The notes: generated from the letters alone by a model not told the origin. A stretch of DNA of 64,000 bases from RGIG1681 sp045594425 (GCA_045594425.1 JAZNYK010000006.1:1-64000); one strand, 5' to 3'. Positions 44,459-53,016 are shown, counted from the first letter of the stretch. Numbers and translations are program-made.

Positions 44459-44905
44459 TTATTCTCCATATTTTTTACATTCGTTTTGAAGGTTGTCACT
44501 AATCACAAACAAACAATCATATAAAACTTTTCTTTGATCATCAGTAATCCCCATTCCTCCAATGTCAACAAACTTATCTGTTCTTTCAGCAATATCTTTT
44601 GCTGCAATCATTCCCTTTTCGGTTAATGTTAATGGACTTTTGTATCTTTTGTCTGTTTTAGATTCACAAGAAATGTATCCATCTTTTTCAAGTGTATCAA
44701 TAGACCTTGAAACAACCGCCTTGTCTTCTTCACATAAATCGCAGAGTTCTTTTGCAGTCAATGTTCCATTCGCCTTAAACAAATAATAAAGGCAAGACAC
44801 ATTTGCACCTTGAAGCCCAAAGTCTTTCATCTCTTCACTTTTAATTTTTCTGATACTTCTGCTAATTTTTGCAATCAAAACCGTAAAGGTATCATATCTT
44901 TCCAT
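44459..44905 (-). CDS. MarR-family repressor of the degV operon
   Basis: About 148 residues: FTVLIAKISRSIRKIKSEEM, GANVSCLYYLFKANGTLTAKELCDLCEEDKAVVSRSIDTLEKDGYIS and the wing DKRYKSPLTLTEKGM. ATG 44905 is set by GGGAGGAAG 1-7 bases upstream; longer readings run through the operators. Two identical palindromes lie over and next to its promoter, so it very likely represses itself and degV. Confidence 0.92.
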   Translation of the reverse strand: MERYDTFTVLIAKISRSIRKIKSEEMKDFGLQGANVSCLYYLFKANGTLTAKELCDLCEEDKAVVSRSIDTLEKDGYISCESKTDKRYKSPLTLTEKGMIAAKDIAERTDKFVDIGGMGITDDQRKVLYDCLFVISDNLQNECKKYGE

Positions 44906-44917
44906 ACTTCCTCCCAT

Positions 44918-44935
44918 TTGTTGATTTGTCAACAA
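44918..44935 (-). promoter_or_regulatory. MarR operator 1
   Basis: The 18-base palindrome TTGTTGATTTGTCAACAA, located after the -10 box in the marR leader. It is identical to operator 2. Confidence 0.88.
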
Positions 44936-44939
44936 GTTT

Positions 44940-44968
44940 ATAATATAGCGAACTTGTTGATTTGTCAA
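44940..44968 (-). promoter_or_regulatory. Sigma-A promoter of marR-degV-minipeptide
   Basis: On the minus strand: TTGACA (44963-44968, within operator 2), 17 bases, TATTAT (44940-44945). Bound MarR would cover the -35 box and the start site. Confidence 0.82.
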
Positions 44969-44971
44969 CAA
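44954..44971 (-). promoter_or_regulatory. MarR operator 2
   Basis: Second copy of TTGTTGATTTGTCAACAA, 36 bases centre to centre from operator 1 (about three and a half helical turns), overlapping the -35 box. Confidence 0.88.
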
Positions 44972-45041
44972 AATTTCGTAAATAATTATCCATTTTTAAC
45001 AAAATGTAAAAAATATCAAAATTTATATCAAAATTCACAAG

Positions 45042-45070
45042 AAAAAAGCCACCTTAAATTTAAGGCAGCC
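45042..45070 (-). terminator. Terminator of the yfcE-DUF402 operon
   Basis: CCTTAAATTTAAGG core with flanking GC pairs, followed on the minus strand by six T. It lies about 50 bases after the DUF402 stop. Confidence 0.7.
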
Positions 45071-45120
45071 AGAAATCAAAGTTGTAAATTTTTAATAAAA
45101 TAAAATATTTTTTTACATTT

Positions 45121-45624
45121 TTAGTTTAAATATTGCATCAAATTTAGATTTTTAAATCGATTTGTTCCATTCTTTAGTTCAGCAACTAATACGGCGGTTG
45201 TTTTGTTTGCAAGTTCAAAATCTGCCTGTTTTATAACTCCTTTTTCAAGAGCATCCTTAAGTTCATTTTCATCAACAACAAAAACCTTGTCACCAACCAC
45301 AATAACATCCGTAAAAAGGTCATCATAATAAGGAACTTTGGTTTCTTCATCAATACCATTTTCAAGCGAAATGTCAAAGTAATATTCTAGTGGTTCTTTT
45401 TTATCATTCAAAAAAACACGCATTGCATAGTTTTCATTTTTTGGTAAAAGTTCAACAATATAATATCCATCATCAATCAAACACAAGCCTTTAAAAGTAA
45501 CAAACTTTGGGTCTGTTTTAACGACACGTTTAACAACCAAATAAAAATCTTCATTATCAGAAAAAAACTTTAATTCATATTTGCTAACATCTCTTAAATA
45601 TGTTTTGCTTAATAGTTTTTTCAT
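45121..45624 (-). CDS. DUF402-family protein
   Basis: About 167 residues with the DUF402 pattern: YYFDISLENGIDEETKVPYYDDLFTDVIVVGDKVFVVDENELKDAL, then an FELAN helix. Characterised relatives (Ntdp-like) are nucleoside di/triphosphatases that use the conserved acidic residues for metals. ATG 45624 lies 5 bases after AGGAG. It follows yfcE by 8 bases in the same operon. Confidence 0.85.
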   Translation of the reverse strand: MKKLLSKTYLRDVSKYELKFFSDNEDFYLVVKRVVKTDPKFVTFKGLCLIDDGYYIVELLPKNENYAMRVFLNDKKEPLEYYFDISLENGIDEETKVPYYDDLFTDVIVVGDKVFVVDENELKDALEKGVIKQADFELANKTTAVLVAELKNGTNRFKNLNLMQYLN

Positions 45625-45632
45625 AAGCACTC

Positions 45633-46169
45633 CTAAAATTTTATTTCTTCAATTTTATTTCCATTAAAATCAAACAAGCAAACACCTGATTCTTCAAGCA
45701 CCGCATAACTGTTTTTTGTTCCATTTTTTGGAAGTGAAATTGAACCAGGATTAACAAAAACCTTTCCTTCATGTTCTTTTATAAAACCTGTATGAAAATG
45801 ACCATAAAACATCACATCAAAATCAAGGTCTGAAAAATTATCTATATTATAGTTTTGACCGTGCGAAAGAAAAATCTTCTTGCCTGCAACTTCCAATTCA
45901 AAAGTATCTTCAAACCTAAATTCAGAAATCATTTGGTCAACTTCTGCATCACAGTTTCCTTTTATCACCAAAAGATTATCTTTTATGTTATTCAATGCTT
46001 CACTCACTGCTTTTGGATTGTAACCATCAGGAAATGGATTTCTTGGTCCATGATAATAAATATCTCCAAGCAAAATCAGTTTGTCATATTCCCCACTATC
46101 AAAAACTTTTAAAAGTTTATTTGTCCAATCCAAAGAACCATGTATATCTGATGCGATTAAATATTTCAT
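45633..46169 (-). CDS. yfcE: YfcE-type phosphodiesterase
   Basis: A 178-residue calcineurin-like phosphoesterase: ASDIHGSLD, LLGDIYYHGPRNPFPDGYNP, VIKGNCDAEVDQ, LSHGQNY and YGHFHTGF give the metal ligands. The NPFPDGY insert is typical of YfcE (MJ0936 group), which hydrolyses phosphodiesters in vitro. AGGAG precedes the ATG. It heads an operon with the DUF402 gene. Confidence 0.93.
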   Translation of the reverse strand: MKYLIASDIHGSLDWTNKLLKVFDSGEYDKLILLGDIYYHGPRNPFPDGYNPKAVSEALNNIKDNLLVIKGNCDAEVDQMISEFRFEDTFELEVAGKKIFLSHGQNYNIDNFSDLDFDVMFYGHFHTGFIKEHEGKVFVNPGSISLPKNGTKNSYAVLEESGVCLFDFNGNKIEEIKF

Positions 46170-46238
46170 AACATATCTCCTACACGTATAATATTAAAAA
46201 TAAATAGTGTTAAGTCAAACAAATTAATCAAAAATAAT

Positions 46239-46266
46239 TTGTCATAATTTATCTTTGTGATATCAT
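46239..46266 (+). promoter_or_regulatory. Sigma-A promoter of the S66 peptidase gene
   Basis: TTGTCA (46239-46244), 16 bases, TATCAT (46261-46266); AGGAG follows before the ATG at 46287. Confidence 0.65.
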
Positions 46267-46286
46267 TAAATCATAGGAGAAATATT

Positions 46287-47363
46287 ATGAACAAACCAAA
46301 TCGTTTACACAAGGGCGACAAAGTTGCAATTGTCAGCCTTTCTAGCGGAATCCTTGGAGAATCTTTTGTTAAACACGAACTCGACCTTTCAATAAAAAGG
46401 CTTGAAGAATTGGGGCTTATCCCTGTGTTTATGCCAAATTCTTTAAAAGGATTAGATTTTATTAAAAACAATCCAGAATCTCGAGCAAATGACCTCAAGC
46501 AAGCATTTGCAGACGATTCTATCAAAGCAATCATTTGTGCAATCGGTGGCAACGACACTCACACAACTCTTCCATATTTATTAAGCGATGAAACATTTAA
46601 GCAAAATGTAAAAAACAATCCAAAAATATTTCTTGGATTTTCAGACTCAACAACAAACCATCTCATGCTTTATAAATTAGGTTTAACAACATTTTATGGT
46701 CAAGCACTTCTAACTGATATTGCTGAATTTGAACCAGAAATGTTACCTTATACAAAAGAGGCTTTTGACTGGCTTTTCAATCCAACACAAACAAGAGAAA
46801 TCAAACCAAGCCCTGTTTGGTATCAAGATAGAACCGACTTTAGCCCAAACGCTGTTGGAACTTTAAGAATAAAACACACCGATACTAAAGGCTATGAACT
46901 TTTGCAAGGAACAGGAACCGTTAAAGGCAATCTTCTTGGTGGATGCTTGGATGTTTTGGGAAACTTTATTAGTCTTGAATCTAGCCATGAAGTTGCTCCA
47001 GAAATTTTATCAAACTACAACGTTTTCCCATCACTAGAAGAATGGTCAAACAAGATTATGTTTATTGAAACTAGTGAAGTTAAAATGAGTCCAGAAAACT
47101 TTAAACTTGCCATTCAAAAACTAAAATCAATTGGCGTGTTTAAACAAATAAGCGGTCTTTTGGTCGGCAAACCTATTGATGAGGTTTATTACGAAGAATA
47201 TAAACAAATATTAAAAGAAGAACTTTGTGACTACACATTCCCAGTTCTTTACAACATCAACATTGGTCATGCTTACCCTCACACAATTCTTCCGCTGGGC
47301 ACCCTTGCACAAATAGACTGCACAAACAAAACTCTAACCTTACTAGAAAGTCCATTAAATTAA
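46287..47363 (+). CDS. S66-family peptidase (LD-carboxypeptidase/MccF-like)
   Basis: About 358 residues. GDKVAIVSLSSG opens the fold, CAIGGNDTHTTLPYL follows, and GFSDSTTNHLML carries the nucleophile Ser. The catalytic Glu and His are expected in FIETSEVKMSP and INIGHAYPHTILPLG. S66 enzymes either trim the muramyl tetrapeptide (LdcA) or inactivate microcin-like adenylates (MccF). Length and the IGG-D-T pattern favour the MccF-like branch. ATG 46287 is set by AGGAG; ten upstream in-frame residues are leader. Confidence 0.88.
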   Translation: MNKPNRLHKGDKVAIVSLSSGILGESFVKHELDLSIKRLEELGLIPVFMPNSLKGLDFIKNNPESRANDLKQAFADDSIKAIICAIGGNDTHTTLPYLLSDETFKQNVKNNPKIFLGFSDSTTNHLMLYKLGLTTFYGQALLTDIAEFEPEMLPYTKEAFDWLFNPTQTREIKPSPVWYQDRTDFSPNAVGTLRIKHTDTKGYELLQGTGTVKGNLLGGCLDVLGNFISLESSHEVAPEILSNYNVFPSLEEWSNKIMFIETSEVKMSPENFKLAIQKLKSIGVFKQISGLLVGKPIDEVYYEEYKQILKEELCDYTFPVLYNINIGHAYPHTILPLGTLAQIDCTNKTLTLLESPLN

Positions 47364-47365
47364 CA

Positions 47366-47397
47366 AAAAAAGATATAGGTCAACCTATATCTTTTTA
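47366..47397 (+). terminator. Bidirectional terminator between S66 peptidase and polymer ligase
   Basis: AAAAAGATATAGGT pairs with ACCTATATCTTTTT, loop CA; it serves the converging genes on both strands. Confidence 0.85.
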
Positions 47398-47409
47398 TTT
47401 TGCATTTTA

Positions 47410-48840
47410 TTATTCGTCTTGATTTTTTTGCGTAATATTTTGAATTTGTTTAACCTTTAAAATCGCAAATATTACAAGCATCACAACAATAATCATTTGC
47501 ATATTCATAAACAAGTTTTCAATAAACATAATTGCCAAAATTGGAATCAAAAACAAATATAACCCAACGTCAACAAACACATCTTTTATATTTTGCCATA
47601 AACTTGCATTTGTGAACTTTTTTAAAAATACAAAAGCAATAATCAAAAGCAAAACAACACCAACCAAACCAGTATTCCAAATGCCTTGCAAGAATGTGTT
47701 GTGTGACGAGAGTCCACCAAGCCAATCAAAACTCATTCCCCTGCCAAATAAAATAATAAGAGCACTAGATAAATAATCTTTGACATATTTTTTAATTAGC
47801 CCGCCTCTGCCAGGGTCTGAAACGGTTTCCAACTTTTCACTGCTAGCAAGATTATCATAACCATTAACAAGGTCACTCATATCCGCTCTTTTAAAATGAA
47901 CTTCTGAAAACTTGAAAAACACAAGCATAACAATTGCAATTTCTGCAAGTAAAGGCAAAATCGTTTTATAAAAATTCTTTTTATCTCTAATTATCATTGC
48001 AATAACAAAAATCACGAAACAAATAATTGCTGAATATAAAAACGACCTTGCAAGTGTAACATATCCAAGCACAAATGAACCTATTGCATAAACGTGTGAT
48101 TCTGCAACATGAACTGTTTTTGAATAAATCAAATAAAGTGAAAGTGCAAACACAACACTGGCAAAAATAGCAAGTGTGTTAGGAATTTGAAACAAACCAC
48201 TAAATCTCATTAAATCAAAGCCATGATAATAAATGATAGGAATAACATTCTCAAGTCTGTCACTTACAAATACAAACAAACCAAGAGCCCCCGCAATCAA
48301 AAAGCCTATCATGAACATTCTTAAAATTTTCAAAAAGTTAAGTTCGTTTTTATAAATATAACACAAATATAAAAGAACAAAAAACACACCAATGCTGGCA
48401 ATATTTTTTATGCTGCACACACTTGAAAATTCGCCATTAACAGTTTTTCTTATAGGAAGCATAATATAAACGCAATATGCAATCACCAATCCTACTAATA
48501 ACCAATCAATCTTTCTTGTATCTTTGATAACTTCAATTAGATACCTAACGGCAAACACACAAACTACACCAGCAAACAACAAAAAATATGTATTTATTCC
48601 TTTAAAAATAAATACAGCAAAAAATGCATACAAAAAGAAAACTAAAGCCAAAATATCATCAAACTTAACAAAAATGGCACTAGTTAAAACAATTGCAAGT
48701 GCTGGCAAAACAAGCCACTCGCAAAATAGTGCTGGCACAATAAAAGCCAGCACTGCAATATAAATATATGTTATTTTTTGTTTTAGCAAATTGCTAATGC
48801 TAGTTTGCGCACTTTTTGCAATTTTTTGAAACATATCCAT
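47410..48840 (-). CDS. O-antigen ligase/polymerase-like membrane protein
   Basis: About 476 residues with 11-12 hydrophobic segments. A large loop near 310-350 leads to SSHNTFLQGIWNTGLVGVVLL, the Wzy/WaaL-type motif. Such proteins polymerise or transfer surface polysaccharide, here probably teichoic-acid-like or capsular material. The reading overlaps the upstream GT2 gene by 41 bases; ATG 48840 is preferred over 48852 because AAAGG then sits 12 bases away, and the exact start is uncertain. Confidence 0.8.
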   Translation of the reverse strand: MDMFQKIAKSAQTSISNLLKQKITYIYIAVLAFIVPALFCEWLVLPALAIVLTSAIFVKFDDILALVFFLYAFFAVFIFKGINTYFLLFAGVVCVFAVRYLIEVIKDTRKIDWLLVGLVIAYCVYIMLPIRKTVNGEFSSVCSIKNIASIGVFFVLLYLCYIYKNELNFLKILRMFMIGFLIAGALGLFVFVSDRLENVIPIIYYHGFDLMRFSGLFQIPNTLAIFASVVFALSLYLIYSKTVHVAESHVYAIGSFVLGYVTLARSFLYSAIICFVIFVIAMIIRDKKNFYKTILPLLAEIAIVMLVFFKFSEVHFKRADMSDLVNGYDNLASSEKLETVSDPGRGGLIKKYVKDYLSSALIILFGRGMSFDWLGGLSSHNTFLQGIWNTGLVGVVLLLIIAFVFLKKFTNASLWQNIKDVFVDVGLYLFLIPILAIMFIENLFMNMQMIIVVMLVIFAILKVKQIQNITQKNQDE

Positions 48841-49612
48841 AATTTTTTGCATCCTTTAATCCTTTGTATTTCTTTAAACCATTTACAATATAAAATGGCA
48901 AATAGAATAATTGCTCAAACAAATTTAAACCAACTTCTTTGTAAGACTTTAATGTCATAACTGCCGCTTTGATTTTATTTCTTGATTTTGAATTTGTTGT
49001 GAGCCTATACAAAATTAATGGGTCTGCAATTCCATAAGCACAAATCTTTTCATTTTTAAGCATTTGCAAAAATGCAACAAAATCTTCATGCACTTTGTCA
49101 GCATAAAATGGATATTTTAATAAAAGTTCCCTTTTAAAAATAGAAGCAGATGGTGTGATTACGTTTTGTTTCAAAAGTTTCTTGAATGTCACCATTTTTG
49201 GAACATCAAAAACCTTGTTTTTCATTGTTCCGTCATCTGAAATAAAGCCATAACTAGAATAACAAATTTGCGCATCATGAGCCTTCATGAATGCGAGTTG
49301 TTTTTCAAGTTTGTTGTCAAGCCAAATGTCATCAGAATCAACAAAAGCAACATAATCAGACTCTGCTTTGCTAACACCAAAATTTCTAGTTTTTGAAACC
49401 TTGAGATTCTTTTCATTCTTAAAATATCTAATTCTTTCGTCAGACATATATTCTTTAATAATTTCTTCACTTGAATCAGTTGAACAGTCATTAACGATAA
49501 TAAGTTCAAAATTCTTTTCTGTTTGCCTTAAAACAGATTCAATTGTATCTCTCAAATATTTTTCTGCATTGTAAACCGTCATAACGACACTACAATTAAT
49601 TTTCTTTTCCAT
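48800..49612 (-). CDS. GT2-family glycosyltransferase
   Basis: A 270-residue GT-A fold enzyme: CSVVMTVYNAEKYLRDTIESVLRQT, IIVNDCSTDSSEEI, DYVAFVDSDDIWLD (DxD metal motif) and EDFVAFLQML. It lacks membrane helices. The 3' end overlaps the polymer ligase gene, so the two likely build the same surface glycan. AAGGTGA precedes the ATG. Confidence 0.93.
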   Translation of the reverse strand: MEKKINCSVVMTVYNAEKYLRDTIESVLRQTEKNFELIIVNDCSTDSSEEIIKEYMSDERIRYFKNEKNLKVSKTRNFGVSKAESDYVAFVDSDDIWLDNKLEKQLAFMKAHDAQICYSSYGFISDDGTMKNKVFDVPKMVTFKKLLKQNVITPSASIFKRELLLKYPFYADKVHEDFVAFLQMLKNEKICAYGIADPLILYRLTTNSKSRNKIKAAVMTLKSYKEVGLNLFEQLFYLPFYIVNGLKKYKGLKDAKNYGYVSKNCKKCAN

Positions 49613-49703
49613 AAATCACCTTCGATAATTATAATTAATTTTTATCTTTTTCGCAATAAACCTTGCTTGATTTACAAATTTATTATATAGCAAACAAAAT
49701 TTC

Positions 49704-49732
49704 TTGACAAATCTATTTATAAAACTTATTGT
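49704..49732 (+). promoter_or_regulatory. Promoter of the SdpI-like gene, leaderless
   Basis: TTGACA (49704-49709), 17 bases, TATTGT (49727-49732), 6 bases to the ATG at 49739, with no ribosome site between. Confidence 0.7.
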
Positions 49733-49738
49733 TACAAT

Positions 49739-50416
49739 ATGAAGAAAAACAACATTTTTATGCTTATTATTGGGTTTTTAAACTTTGCAATTTGTTTAAG
49801 TCTGCTATTTTTGTGCGTTCCAAACAAAATTGCTTTTGCCGTAAATTTTAATGAAAAAATCATATTGCTTGCTTCAAAATGGGTTCTTATAATAAATGTT
49901 ATGCTTCCAATATTGCTTGCTTTTTTAACCTGTGTGTTTGAATGTCAAAAAAGAACTAAAGCCGTTTTGACTGCCCTTTTTGTTCTTATGATTTATGAAA
50001 ATATGCTTGCATTTAGTTACTTTTCAATTGAACAGAACTTTATTTTAGGAGCCACATCACAAATTCCACTTGCAGTATCAGTTTTTATGCCAATATCGGC
50101 GGCAGTAACCATTTATGCAATCAAAATGAAACACTTTCCATTTAAAAGTGCTTTGGGATTAAAAACTAAATACACCACAAAAACAGAATTCATTTGGAAA
50201 CAAGCACATTTTTATGCAAGTGAAATATTTTTTGCATTCGGCGTTCTATCATTTTTAATTTCAATTGTGTTTATGTTTGTTAGACTTTCATACATAAACC
50301 TAATTATATACATTCTTGGCTTTATCTCATGTTATTTTATCGCAAACAAACAAGCGAAAGATATGTATAACAAATACATTGACATGGAAAAACGAAAAAA
50401 TCAACAAAAAAAATAA
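49739..50416 (+). CDS. SdpI/YhfL-like membrane protein
   Basis: A 225-residue protein with six hydrophobic segments. SALGLKTKYTTKTEFIWKQAHFYASE fits the SdpI-family motif (G-x-[RK]T...W...H) found after the fourth helix. SdpI is an immunity and signalling protein for the SdpC killer peptide in Bacillus; most homologues have no known role. The C-terminal tail is Lys-rich. No ribosome site is seen and the mRNA is predicted to be leaderless. Confidence 0.6.
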   Translation: MKKNNIFMLIIGFLNFAICLSLLFLCVPNKIAFAVNFNEKIILLASKWVLIINVMLPILLAFLTCVFECQKRTKAVLTALFVLMIYENMLAFSYFSIEQNFILGATSQIPLAVSVFMPISAAVTIYAIKMKHFPFKSALGLKTKYTTKTEFIWKQAHFYASEIFFAFGVLSFLISIVFMFVRLSYINLIIYILGFISCYFIANKQAKDMYNKYIDMEKRKNQQKK

Positions 50417-50436
50417 GGGGTTATCCCCTTATTTTT
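50405..50436 (+). terminator. Bidirectional terminator between SdpI-like and THUMP methyltransferase genes
   Basis: AAAATAAGGGG pairs with CCCCTTATTTT, loop TTAT; both stop codons lie within or beside it. Confidence 0.85.
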
Positions 50437-51404
50437 AGTTTGTAAACATTATACTTTTGAGCAAGAACAAGTCTTTCAATATCAAACTTGCCTTCCGCAA
50501 ACCTTGAAAGGTCATGGCTTTTGCTAACAACCAAAACAGCCACCTTAACTTTTAAGTTATACATCCTTTCAAATAATTCAGCATAAAATTCACTTGCTCT
50601 AAATGTTCTGTCATATGCTAAAGACGTTAAATTTGAAACGATTTTATCAATAAATTTAATTGGAAAATTTTCTGACATAAAATCATAGTTCAAAACAGAA
50701 AATCTTTTATCTTTTAAAGACCTTGAAATTCTTCTTAATTCTTCCGCACGTTCTTCACTTTCATCATTTGCAATAACATTTGCTTTCTTAAAGCACAACG
50801 CTCTGGCATAGGAAACAACGCCAGTGTCTGCATATGGGTCAAGAACAACTTCAGATTGTGCCGGTTCTGACAAAAAGTTAACAAGATATGCTTCATCTAA
50901 ATTCATTTCATATTTGCTGGCAAATTTTTGTTTTGATTGGTCAGCAAGCTTTTTCATGAATAAATTTGTTCCATCAGCCTTTGCCAAAAACACAAGTTCT
51001 GCCTCAGTTGAAACATAACTTATAGACTTTTTTGTCACTCGTTTAAGTGTGATTTCAACCGCCTTTTTTAAATTTGCATCAATCAAAACCTTTTCGTTCT
51101 CTTTTTGATAAACAAGTTTAAATGACTTTACTTCTTTAGGAAAAAGAATTTTTAAACCTTTCTTTTCAAGCAAATGCTTCATTTCGGCATTAAGACCACC
51201 AACACCATCTTTTTGAAGGTTATCAATAACCAAATATCCTGATTTAAAACAAGTGTTTTCAAACTTAAAATGTTCGTCAGCAAAAAACAAAACTGCATCA
51301 GCATACAGTTTTTTTATTACAGCGTTTTTATCTTGTTTTCTAATGGCTAGTTTAATAATTTCATCCCAGCCCTTTTCAAATGTTGAATAATATAACTTTC
51401 TCAT
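50421..51404 (-). CDS. THUMP-domain RNA methyltransferase-like protein
   Basis: About 327 residues. The N-terminal region has the layout of a ferredoxin-like/THUMP module (GYLVIDNLQKDGVGGLNAEMKHLLEK), followed by a Rossmann SAM domain: VVLDPYADTGVVSYARAL, ANDESEERAEEL, FSVLNYDF and KIVSNL. This is the RlmL/TrmN-like group, but the usual NPPYG is replaced by SNLTSLA, so activity may be altered or lost. ATG 51404 has no ribosome site; a TGTTATAAT extended -10 ends 6 bases upstream. Confidence 0.75.
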   Translation of the reverse strand: MRKLYYSTFEKGWDEIIKLAIRKQDKNAVIKKLYADAVLFFADEHFKFENTCFKSGYLVIDNLQKDGVGGLNAEMKHLLEKKGLKILFPKEVKSFKLVYQKENEKVLIDANLKKAVEITLKRVTKKSISYVSTEAELVFLAKADGTNLFMKKLADQSKQKFASKYEMNLDEAYLVNFLSEPAQSEVVLDPYADTGVVSYARALCFKKANVIANDESEERAEELRRISRSLKDKRFSVLNYDFMSENFPIKFIDKIVSNLTSLAYDRTFRASEFYAELFERMYNLKVKVAVLVVSKSHDLSRFAEGKFDIERLVLAQKYNVYKLKIRG

Positions 51405-51410
51405 GGCAAG

Positions 51411-51419
51411 ATTATAACA
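51411..51419 (-). promoter_or_regulatory. Extended -10 promoter of the THUMP methyltransferase gene, leaderless
   Basis: On the minus strand TGTTATAAT (extended -10), 6 bases before the ATG. No good -35 box is seen, which an extended -10 can tolerate. Confidence 0.6.
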
Positions 51420-51499
51420 CACAAAAACATTAATCGCCACAAAATTTAGAAAAATTTATCAAATTTGACATTTCTTTCATCTTTAAATTTAAAAATTTA

Positions 51500-51531
51500 T
51501 TGATTAAACGCTCAAAATGGTATAATATAAT
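51500..51531 (+). promoter_or_regulatory. Promoter of signal peptidase I, nearly leaderless
   Basis: Two overlapping TATAAT boxes (51521-51526 and 51526-51531) with a TTGATT at 51500-51505; the second box ends 5 bases before the ATG at 51537. No ribosome site is present. Confidence 0.5.
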
Positions 51532-51536
51532 ATCGT

Positions 51537-52355
51537 ATGGATGAAAAAGAATTAACAAGTCAAAACATTCAACAAAATGATTCTTCCGAAATCGAAGGTG
51601 AAGAGCAACTATCATTTCAAAACAAAAAACAATCAAAAAAGTTTTATGTTGATGGTTCATTATTTTCTTTCTTCGCTATTTTTGGAATTGTTTTCTTGTC
51701 GTGCTTGCTTGTTTTTCAAATAATTCTTTCACCTATCAAGGTTGTTGGCAAAAGTATGCAACCAACCATAAATCTTTCTGTCACAAGCGAAACAGATGAA
51801 GCCCATAATGACTTTGTGTATTATCGCAAAAATTCATCTTACCAAAACGATGACATTGTTATTGTTTCAAATGACAGACTAAACTATGTTAACGATTCAG
51901 ATGTAGGCTATTTCATTAAAAGAGTTATCGCCTGCCCAGGTCAAACCATAACATTTTATTTGACTGATGAAAAAACTTCTGGGCTTGTTATCACGTATTA
52001 TTATGACATCATCGTAAAAGACAAAAATGGAAATGTGATAAACTTGGATACTTCTTATTTAACCGAAGAAATGTCATTCACTTCAACATATCTAGCAATC
52101 ACCCCATCAACATGGTTTAGAACAATATTTTCAAACTTAACAAACCCACTTCTATCTGAAGATGAACGTTTGTTCAGCCTCACCCTAGAAGACAATGAAT
52201 ATTTTGTTATGGGTGACAACCGTGACCATTCAAACGACAGCCGATATTTTGGACCAGTTGAATATCAAGATATCGCTGGTGACGTAAAACTTCATGTTCC
52301 TTACGGAAAATCAATTTTCCATGGAATTTGGCAGGCTTTTATTTCAATATTCTAA
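51537..52355 (+). CDS. lepB: Type I signal peptidase
   Basis: A 272-residue S26 protease with one N-terminal membrane helix (about 43-62). The catalytic Ser is in GKSMQPT (about 73), the catalytic Lys in FIKRVIACPGQTI (about 127), and the closing motif is VMGDNRDHSNDSRYFGPV. It cleaves signal peptides of secreted proteins. A long insert (about 150-205) is present between the Lys and box E. It is followed by a lipoprotein gene after 14 bases. Confidence 0.95.
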   Translation: MDEKELTSQNIQQNDSSEIEGEEQLSFQNKKQSKKFYVDGSLFSFFAIFGIVFLSCLLVFQIILSPIKVVGKSMQPTINLSVTSETDEAHNDFVYYRKNSSYQNDDIVIVSNDRLNYVNDSDVGYFIKRVIACPGQTITFYLTDEKTSGLVITYYYDIIVKDKNGNVINLDTSYLTEEMSFTSTYLAITPSTWFRTIFSNLTNPLLSEDERLFSLTLEDNEYFVMGDNRDHSNDSRYFGPVEYQDIAGDVKLHVPYGKSIFHGIWQAFISIF

Positions 52356-52369
52356 ACAAAGGAAACATT

Positions 52370-52975
52370 ATGAAAAACAAACTACTAAAAATTTTAACCG
52401 CTATATGTTGCATACCAATTTTGATTCTTTGTGGTTGTTCATCAGTAAATTCCAAGTTAGACACAATTAATGCAACAACTTATTTTAATAGTGCTGTTGC
52501 TTGCACAACTTATGGAAAAACAACCCAAACCGCTGGTTCTTTAAATGACCTTATTGCAGAAAAACCAAATATGAGCACAATTGGTCAATACACAAAATTT
52601 GAACTTAAAGCAAATTCAGCATGGATATACAAAATGTATATCGACTACATTTATTTTTATGTTTACACAAGCATTGACGTTGAATCTCAAATGACAATCA
52701 ACATAGAAATGACAAACCTTGCAAAAGAAAACGATATTGAACATCCTGACACTTTCCAAGCAGACTGTTCACTTATCCCAAAGAAAGATGGAAAAATTTT
52801 ATGTGAAGTAAAAGTTCAAAGAGTTGTTGCAACAGCAACAGGTTCAACTCTCACCTTTGATATTCTTGGATGCCCTGAAGTTTTTGCTGACGACATGGGT
52901 GTTGCAAATGGTTTTAAATGGACAATTTATGGTTTAGAATTTTATGCAGAAAGCAGAGCCTATTCAAAAGCCTAA
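52370..52975 (+). CDS. Lipoprotein of unknown function
   Basis: About 201 residues. MKNKLLKILTAICCIPILILCGC is a lipoprotein signal ending in LCGC, so it is probably anchored outside. The mature part is polar with beta-rich character (YFYVYTSIDVESQMTINIEM) and no known domain. AAAGGAAACATT precedes the ATG. It lies 14 bases after signal peptidase I and is probably co-transcribed with it; the two need not act together. Confidence 0.8.
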   Translation: MKNKLLKILTAICCIPILILCGCSSVNSKLDTINATTYFNSAVACTTYGKTTQTAGSLNDLIAEKPNMSTIGQYTKFELKANSAWIYKMYIDYIYFYVYTSIDVESQMTINIEMTNLAKENDIEHPDTFQADCSLIPKKDGKILCEVKVQRVVATATGSTLTFDILGCPEVFADDMGVANGFKWTIYGLEFYAESRAYSKA

Positions 52976-52981
52976 TAAAAC

Positions 52982-53012
52982 AAAAAAGAATGGATTTCTC
53001 CATTCTTTTTAT
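52982..53012 (+). terminator. Bidirectional terminator between lipoprotein gene and serS
   Basis: AAGAATGGA pairs with TCCATTCTT; T and A runs on both sides serve the converging transcripts. Confidence 0.85.
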
Positions 53013-53016
53013 TTTG

